Under the pieces are notes generated by a model. The model saw only the letters and a program-made list of their open reading frames with translations. It made no database searches and was not told where the DNA came from. A stretch of DNA of 64,000 nt from Microbacterium caowuchunii. Lineage in GTDB: Bacteria; Actinomycetota; Actinomycetes; Actinomycetales; Microbacteriaceae. This document shows, piece after piece, positions 59,735 through 64,000 of the stretch (positions are counted from its first letter, which is position 1; the number at the start of each line of letters is the position of its first letter). Made by a program: the position numbers and the translations under genes. The stretch covers positions 1,178,001 to 1,242,000 of the forward strand of contig NZ_CP044231.1 in the NCBI RefSeq assembly GCF_008727755.1, written 5' to 3'.

Positions 59735-61288
59735 ATGAGTGACATCGAGGGCACCACCCCCGAACCGACCGCCGCCGACTCGTCCGCGGCTGGTCCCGCC
59801 GCGTCCGCCGACCGCGACCTTTCCCGTCCCGTCGGCGACGTTCCGCCTGCCGCGCGGCCTCCGCAGACCGGTTCCGCCGCGCCGTCGCAGGCTTCCTACG
59901 ACACCCCCGCACGGCCGCCGCTCCCCACCGGAGCGCCGTCCGCCGCCATCCCCCCGCGCCCGCCGTACCCGGCTGGATACCCGACCTACGGCGCGCCCTC
60001 CGCGCCCGCAGGAGCGGCCTTCGGGCCGGGTGCCCAGACGGCCCCGACGACGCCCCTCGCGGACACGCCGGCCCCCTCCGCGCCCCGGAAGAAGTCGGGA
60101 GCGGCACGCACCGTGGGTCTGCTCGTCGCCGCGGCGATCGTCGGCGGTGCCGCCGGCCTCGGCGGCACGTACGCCGGCATCAGCCTCTGGGGAACCTCCA
60201 CCGAGGCGTCCGCCGGCGGCTCATCCGTCATCACGGTCAACGACACCGAGAACGTGAACCGGACCACCGCCGTCGCCGCGAAGGTCGTGCCGAGCGTGGT
60301 GACCATCTCCGCGTCCTCCTCGAGCGGCGCGGGCACCGGTTCCGGCGTGATCATCTCCGACGACGGGTACGTCCTGACGAACACGCACGTCGTCACCCTG
60401 GACGGGGCGACGGCCGATCCGACCATCACGGTCACCACGTCCGAGAACCGCGTCTACAAGGCCTCGATCGTCGGTACCGACCCCACCTACGACCTCGCCG
60501 TCATCAAGCTGGAGGACGCCTCGGGTCTTCCCGCGATCGAGTTCGCCGACTCGAGCAAGCTCAACGTGGGTGACCAGGCGGTCGCGGTCGGTGCACCCCT
60601 GGGGCTCGACAACACCGTCACCACCGGGATCGTCAGCGCGCTGAACCGGTCCATCGAGATCGCGTCCTCCGCCGCCCCGGACGACTCCTCCGGCGAGGAC
60701 CAGGAGGAGCCGGGCGATCCGAGCGAGGGTCCCTTCCAGTTCGACTTCGGTCAGGGTCAGGCGACGCCGCAGAGCTCGGCCACCATCAAGATCGCCGTCA
60801 TCCAGACCGACGCCGCGATCAACCCGGGCAACTCCGGTGGCGCGCTCGTCGACGACGAGGGCCGGCTCATCGGGATCAACGTGGCGATCGCGTCCTCCGG
60901 CGGAACGTCGTCCGGGCAGTCCGGCAACATCGGCGTCGGGTTCGCCGTCCCCTCCAACATCGCGGAGCGCATCGCGGAGGAGATCATCGAGACCGGAGAG
61001 GCCACGCACGGTCTGCTCGGCGCGACGGTGCAGAACGCGGCGTCGCTGGAGAACGCGACGATCGAAGGCGCGGCCATCGCCGAGGTCACCCCGGACGGCG
61101 CCGCGGCCGAGGGCGGTCTGCGCGCCGGCGACGTCATCACCGAGTTCAACGGCGTGCCGATCGACAACTCCGTCGACCTCACCGCCCAGGTGCGGGCGGC
61201 CGCCGCGGGTTCGGAAGCCAGCGTGCGCTACGTCCGTGACGGCGAGAGCCGCACGACGGACGTCACGCTCGGCACCCTGCAGCCGTAG
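59735..61288 (+). CDS. HtrA/DegP-like membrane-anchored serine protease with PDZ domain
   Basis: 517 aa. A cytoplasmic Pro/Ala-rich tail of about 120 residues (PPRPPYPAGYPTYGAPSAP) precedes one membrane helix at about 124-150, then an extracytoplasmic S1C trypsin-like domain and a C-terminal PDZ (about 415-505). Triad: H218 in LTNTHVV, D253 in TYDLAVIKL, S367 in NPGNSGGAL. An acidic insertion (DDSSGEDQEEPGD, about 316-328) sits between the catalytic Asp and Ser. ATG 59735 has AAGGAG 8 bases upstream. Envelope protein quality control is the family role. Confidence 0.94.
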   Translation: MSDIEGTTPEPTAADSSAAGPAASADRDLSRPVGDVPPAARPPQTGSAAPSQASYDTPARPPLPTGAPSAAIPPRPPYPAGYPTYGAPSAPAGAAFGPGAQTAPTTPLADTPAPSAPRKKSGAARTVGLLVAAAIVGGAAGLGGTYAGISLWGTSTEASAGGSSVITVNDTENVNRTTAVAAKVVPSVVTISASSSSGAGTGSGVIISDDGYVLTNTHVVTLDGATADPTITVTTSENRVYKASIVGTDPTYDLAVIKLEDASGLPAIEFADSSKLNVGDQAVAVGAPLGLDNTVTTGIVSALNRSIEIASSAAPDDSSGEDQEEPGDPSEGPFQFDFGQGQATPQSSATIKIAVIQTDAAINPGNSGGALVDDEGRLIGINVAIASSGGTSSGQSGNIGVGFAVPSNIAERIAEEIIETGEATHGLLGATVQNAASLENATIEGAAIAEVTPDGAAAEGGLRAGDVITEFNGVPIDNSVDLTAQVRAAAAGSEASVRYVRDGESRTTDVTLGTLQP

Positions 61289-61325
61289 GCACCCACCGCT
61301 CACGGGATCGGACGCCACCTCGCGA

Positions 61326-61331
61326 TAGGCT
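61326..61331 (+). promoter_or_regulatory. -10 element of the first CDP-glycerol transferase gene, predicts leaderless mRNA
   Basis: TAGGCT ends 6 bases before GTG 61338. Confidence 0.6.
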
Positions 61332-61337
61332 CGCGAG

Positions 61338-62609
61338 GTGGCGTCCTTCTCGTTCGGTGCCGGCAACGCGAAGAAGCTGCGGGCGATACCGCTCTATGCC
61401 GCCGGGTGGGTGCTGACCCGGCTCGTTCCCCGGACCCGCGACGAATGGGTCTTCGGATGCGCCGTGGGCATCGCGGACGGCGCGCTCGCCGTCTGGGAGC
61501 AGGCACGGGCCGGAGAGGTGCCGGCGGTGTGGCTGGTGGACGGCCCGGAACAGGAACGGGATGCGGCGGCACGCGGCATCCCGACGCTCCGGAAGGGCTC
61601 GGTGCGCGCTCTGTGGCGCACCGCCCGCGCGCGCGTCGTGGTGATCACCCACGGCTTCGGCGACGTGGACCGGTATGCGGTCTCCGGCGCGTTCATCGTG
61701 CAGCTGTGGCACGGGATACCGCTGAAGCGGATCGGCATCGATTCCCCGGAGACCGTCCGGAGCGCTCTGCTGCCCTCGTCGCGGTTCGTCCGCACCGTGC
61801 TCGCCGCGATGTACCGCTCGGCCACACGCCGGATCGGACTGCTGCCCGCCGCATCCCATCTGGTCCGCGGGCGGCTGGAATCCGCGTTCTCCCTGCCCGA
61901 TGAACGCGTACCGGTGGTCGGTGAACCGCGCGTCGACGTGCTTTCCCGCGGATCGGCGGGGGAGCGGCGACGCACCGCACGCGCCACGCTCGAGCGGGTG
62001 ACCGGGCCCATCGGCGACCGCGCGGTCGTGCTGTACGCCCCGACCTGGCGGGACGGCGACCCGGACCCGGCCATCCCCGATGCCGAGGACTGGGCGGCCA
62101 TCTCCGGACTGCTCCAGGAGCGCGACGCGATCCTCCTCATCCGCTCCCACCCGCTCGGCGCCGGGGACTACCGGCCTCCGGCGGGGGAGGACCGCATCCG
62201 GATGCTGGGCAGCGACCGCGTCGCCGACGTCACCCCGTTGCTGCCGGGGCTGGACGTCCTGATCACGGACTACTCCTCGCTCGCGTTCGACGCGTCGCTC
62301 GTCCCGCTCCCGGAGATCTTCCTGGCTCCCGACGTCGCGGAGTACGCCCGGCGGCGGGGCTTCTACGGGTCCTTCCACGACGTCGCCGGGGACGACCCCG
62401 CCCGTACCTGGCCGCAGGCCCTCGGACAGCTCGACGCGGTGCTCACCGATCCCGCCGAGCGGGAACGGCGCCTGGCCCGCGCACGCGACCTCGACGCGCG
62501 GGTGCACGCCTACCGCGACGGACGGAACGCCGAGCGCGTGTATCGTGCGATCATCGCGGCCATCGGTGCAGACAGGCATCCGGAGCGGTCAGGAAAGGAC
62601 ACGGAATGA
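61338..62609 (+). CDS. CDP-glycerol glycerophosphotransferase-family protein (TagB/TagF-like)
   Basis: 423 aa. GT-B fold transferase with the family motifs FIVQLWHGIPLKRIG (about 119-133), VVLYAPTWRDG (about 233-243), LIRSHPLG and LITDYSSLAFDAS. These enzymes polymerise or prime polyol-phosphate chains of teichoic-acid-like or glycopolymer envelope structures. No membrane span is evident; activity at the inner face is expected. A -10 hexamer supports GTG 61338. Stop overlaps the next gene by 4 bases (ATGA), so the two transferases are made together. Confidence 0.87.
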   Translation: MASFSFGAGNAKKLRAIPLYAAGWVLTRLVPRTRDEWVFGCAVGIADGALAVWEQARAGEVPAVWLVDGPEQERDAAARGIPTLRKGSVRALWRTARARVVVITHGFGDVDRYAVSGAFIVQLWHGIPLKRIGIDSPETVRSALLPSSRFVRTVLAAMYRSATRRIGLLPAASHLVRGRLESAFSLPDERVPVVGEPRVDVLSRGSAGERRRTARATLERVTGPIGDRAVVLYAPTWRDGDPDPAIPDAEDWAAISGLLQERDAILLIRSHPLGAGDYRPPAGEDRIRMLGSDRVADVTPLLPGLDVLITDYSSLAFDASLVPLPEIFLAPDVAEYARRRGFYGSFHDVAGDDPARTWPQALGQLDAVLTDPAERERRLARARDLDARVHAYRDGRNAERVYRAIIAAIGADRHPERSGKDTE

Positions 62610-64000
62610 CGACGGCGCGATGGGGCACCGGTGACGAGCCCGCTCTCATACTCTCCGGAGAGGGGCCGGTGCCCGCGTCGCTGGCGCTGGTCGGTCCTCG
62701 TGCCCGCGTGTCGGCACAGGCAGTCGTGACCGGCTCGGTCTGGACGGCGACGCTGCCGCTGAAGGTGGCGCGCTGGGGTGGGCCGGAGCTGCCACTGCCG
62801 TCGGGGACCTATGTGCTCGAGGTCGTGCCGGACGACGGTGCCGAGCAGCCGTCCCCGCCGGAGCCGCTGGACCTGGTGCTGTTCCCGACCCTCCGTGCGT
62901 CGCTGCAGGGATGGTCGCTGCAGGTGGGTCCTCCGGTCGACCCCGCGTACGACTCCGGTGAGGGGCAGGACGCGCTGGAACGGCGGTACGCGTCGGCGGA
63001 TGCGGAGCTGGAGAACGCCGTCTTCTTCGAGAGCTTCTACGGGCGGAACGCCAGCTGCAACCCGCTGGCGATCGATCGCGAACTCAGCCGGAGAGCGCCC
63101 GGCGTGACGCGTTACTGGAGCGTCGTGGACCTCTCCGTGCCGGTCCCGGACGGGGCGATCGCCGTCGTCGAGGGCAGCCCCGAATGGTGGCGGACTCGAG
63201 GCGCGGCGCGTCTGCTCGTGGTCAACGACTGGCTGCGGAGGCGTTTCGTGCGCCGCCGGGGACAGACCGTCCTGCAGACCTGGCACGGGACCCCCCTCAA
63301 ACGGCTCGCGCTGCACCGGCCCGGCTTCGACCCCCGCCGCGCCGTCGCGGTCGTCCGCGAGGCCCGGCGCTGGAACGTCCTGCTGGCGCAGAACCCCTAC
63401 GCGGCGGGCATCATGAAGCGCGCCTACGCCTTCCTCGGCCGGCCCATCTGGGTGGAGGGCTACCCCCGCAACGACGTGCTGACGACCGGGGACAGCACGG
63501 CCGTCCGCGCCGGACTCGGCATCGGTCCCGAGGAGCGGGTCCTGCTCTACGCGCCCACGTGGCGCGATGACCGGGAGGAGATCGTGGACTTCCTCGACGC
63601 CGAGCGGCTGGCCGCGGACACGGGTTCCGTGGTCCTGGTGCGGGGACATTCCCGCACGCTCCTCCCCGGCTCCGACACCACCGGTGCGCGCGTCATCGAC
63701 GTCACCGGGTTCCCGGACACCTCGCAGCTGCTGCTCCTGGCCGACGCGCTCATCACGGACTACTCCTCGGTCATGTTCGACTACAGCGTGACGGGCAAGC
63801 CGATGTACTTCCTGGTCCCCGACCTCGAGCACTACCGGGGCGAGTTGCGGGGCTTCTACTTCGACCTGCTCGCGCACGCACCCGGACCGCTGGTGCGGTC
63901 GCAGGAGGAGCTCACCGCGGCGCTGGCCGCCCCGCAGGGCGCGGACGTCACCGCGCGGTACGAGAGCTGGCGCGCCCGCTTCAACGCGCGCGAGGACGGT
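62606..64000 (+). CDS. CDP-glycerol glycerophosphotransferase-family protein, partial at window end
   Basis: Open through the last base; 465 codons are visible. The N-terminal 150 residues are a beta-rich region without a clear family (about 1-110) and a linker. The transferase part has TVLQTWHGTPLKRLALHRPG, AQNPYAAGIMKRAYAFLG, VLLYAPTWRDDREE, VLVRGHSR and LITDYSSVMFDYS. This is the fuller TagF-like motif set. ATG 62606 follows AGGAAAGGA and overlaps the previous stop. Probably the second enzyme of one teichoic-acid or glycopolymer pathway whose remaining genes lie beyond the window. Confidence 0.88.
   Translation, partial: MTTARWGTGDEPALILSGEGPVPASLALVGPRARVSAQAVVTGSVWTATLPLKVARWGGPELPLPSGTYVLEVVPDDGAEQPSPPEPLDLVLFPTLRASLQGWSLQVGPPVDPAYDSGEGQDALERRYASADAELENAVFFESFYGRNASCNPLAIDRELSRRAPGVTRYWSVVDLSVPVPDGAIAVVEGSPEWWRTRGAARLLVVNDWLRRRFVRRRGQTVLQTWHGTPLKRLALHRPGFDPRRAVAVVREARRWNVLLAQNPYAAGIMKRAYAFLGRPIWVEGYPRNDVLTTGDSTAVRAGLGIGPEERVLLYAPTWRDDREEIVDFLDAERLAADTGSVVLVRGHSRTLLPGSDTTGARVIDVTGFPDTSQLLLLADALITDYSSVMFDYSVTGKPMYFLVPDLEHYRGELRGFYFDLLAHAPGPLVRSQEELTAALAAPQGADVTARYESWRARFNAREDG

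Noticed and set aside
61338..64000. Two CDP-glycerol genes as a recent tandem duplication
   Set aside because: They share only the family motifs and differ in length and N-terminal architecture.

Overview
This window looks like core chromosome of a high-GC actinomycete, most likely Microbacterium or a close member of the Microbacteriaceae. The reasons are the very high GC content, frequent GTG starts, protein sequences that are actinobacterial throughout, and a carotenoid locus of the corynebacterial/Microbacteriaceae C50 type. Gene order from typA to the MgtE-N/CBS gene (10.3-27.8 kb), and from the DEAD helicase to the UPF0182 gene (31.4-51.1 kb), resembles two regions I recall from the Mycobacterium tuberculosis chromosome (around Rv1165-Rv1234 and around Rv3193-Rv3211). 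I see no phage, transposase, integrase, CRISPR array or rRNA. Coding density is very high and no gene-free stretch exceeds 300 bases; the longest is 4127-4402.

Layout. (1) 0-10.1 kb: two peptide/nickel-type ABC transporter cassettes in tandem. The first shows two permeases and a double ATPase, followed by a small PH-like membrane protein. The second has two permeases, a double ATPase and a lipoprotein binding protein. (2) 10.3-27.8 kb: housekeeping block with typA, azlCD, a 7Fe ferredoxin, the lysine/diaminopimelate genes dapC, dapD and dapE, citrate synthase, lactate permease, PPK2, a GT-C mannosyltransferase, a DUF3117 microprotein, an O-methyltransferase, tatB, mrp, DUF1003 and an MgtE-N/CBS protein. 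(3) 27.9-34.2 kb: Xaa-Pro aminopeptidase, a membrane EEP-family protein, a PHP phosphoesterase, a DEAD-box helicase, a MiaE-like ferritin-fold protein and DUF3107. (4) 34.4-51.1 kb: DNA-repair block with adnA-adnB, nudC and uvrD2, plus a degenerate APH-like protein, a ThiF/TOMM-like zinc protein, a DUF2342 protein, a PDZ/Lon-like protease and UPF0182. (5) 51.2-57.4 kb: the carotenoid operon idi-crtE-crtB-crtI-crtYe-crtYf-crtEb with a divergent MarR regulator (crtR-like). (6) 57.4-64 kb: initiator tRNA-Met, a nitrilase-family hydrolase, an aminotransferase, an HtrA-like protease and two CDP-glycerol glycerophosphotransferase-like genes, the last running off the window.

How it works together. 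The crt operon can take isopentenyl diphosphate to a cyclic C50 carotenoid such as decaprenoxanthin, and a 15-bp palindrome overlapping its predicted promoter suggests control by the divergent MarR protein. AdnAB and UvrD2 form a double-strand-break repair neighbourhood. dapC, dapD and dapE carry the succinylase branch of diaminopimelate/lysine synthesis. The most pervasive non-coding signal is a -10-like hexamer (usually TAnnnT) ending exactly 6 or 7 bases before the start codon of about eighteen genes, which predicts leaderless mRNAs. The most unusual gene arrangement is a 197-base tail-to-tail antisense overlap between a shortened uvrD2 and the ThiF-like gene.
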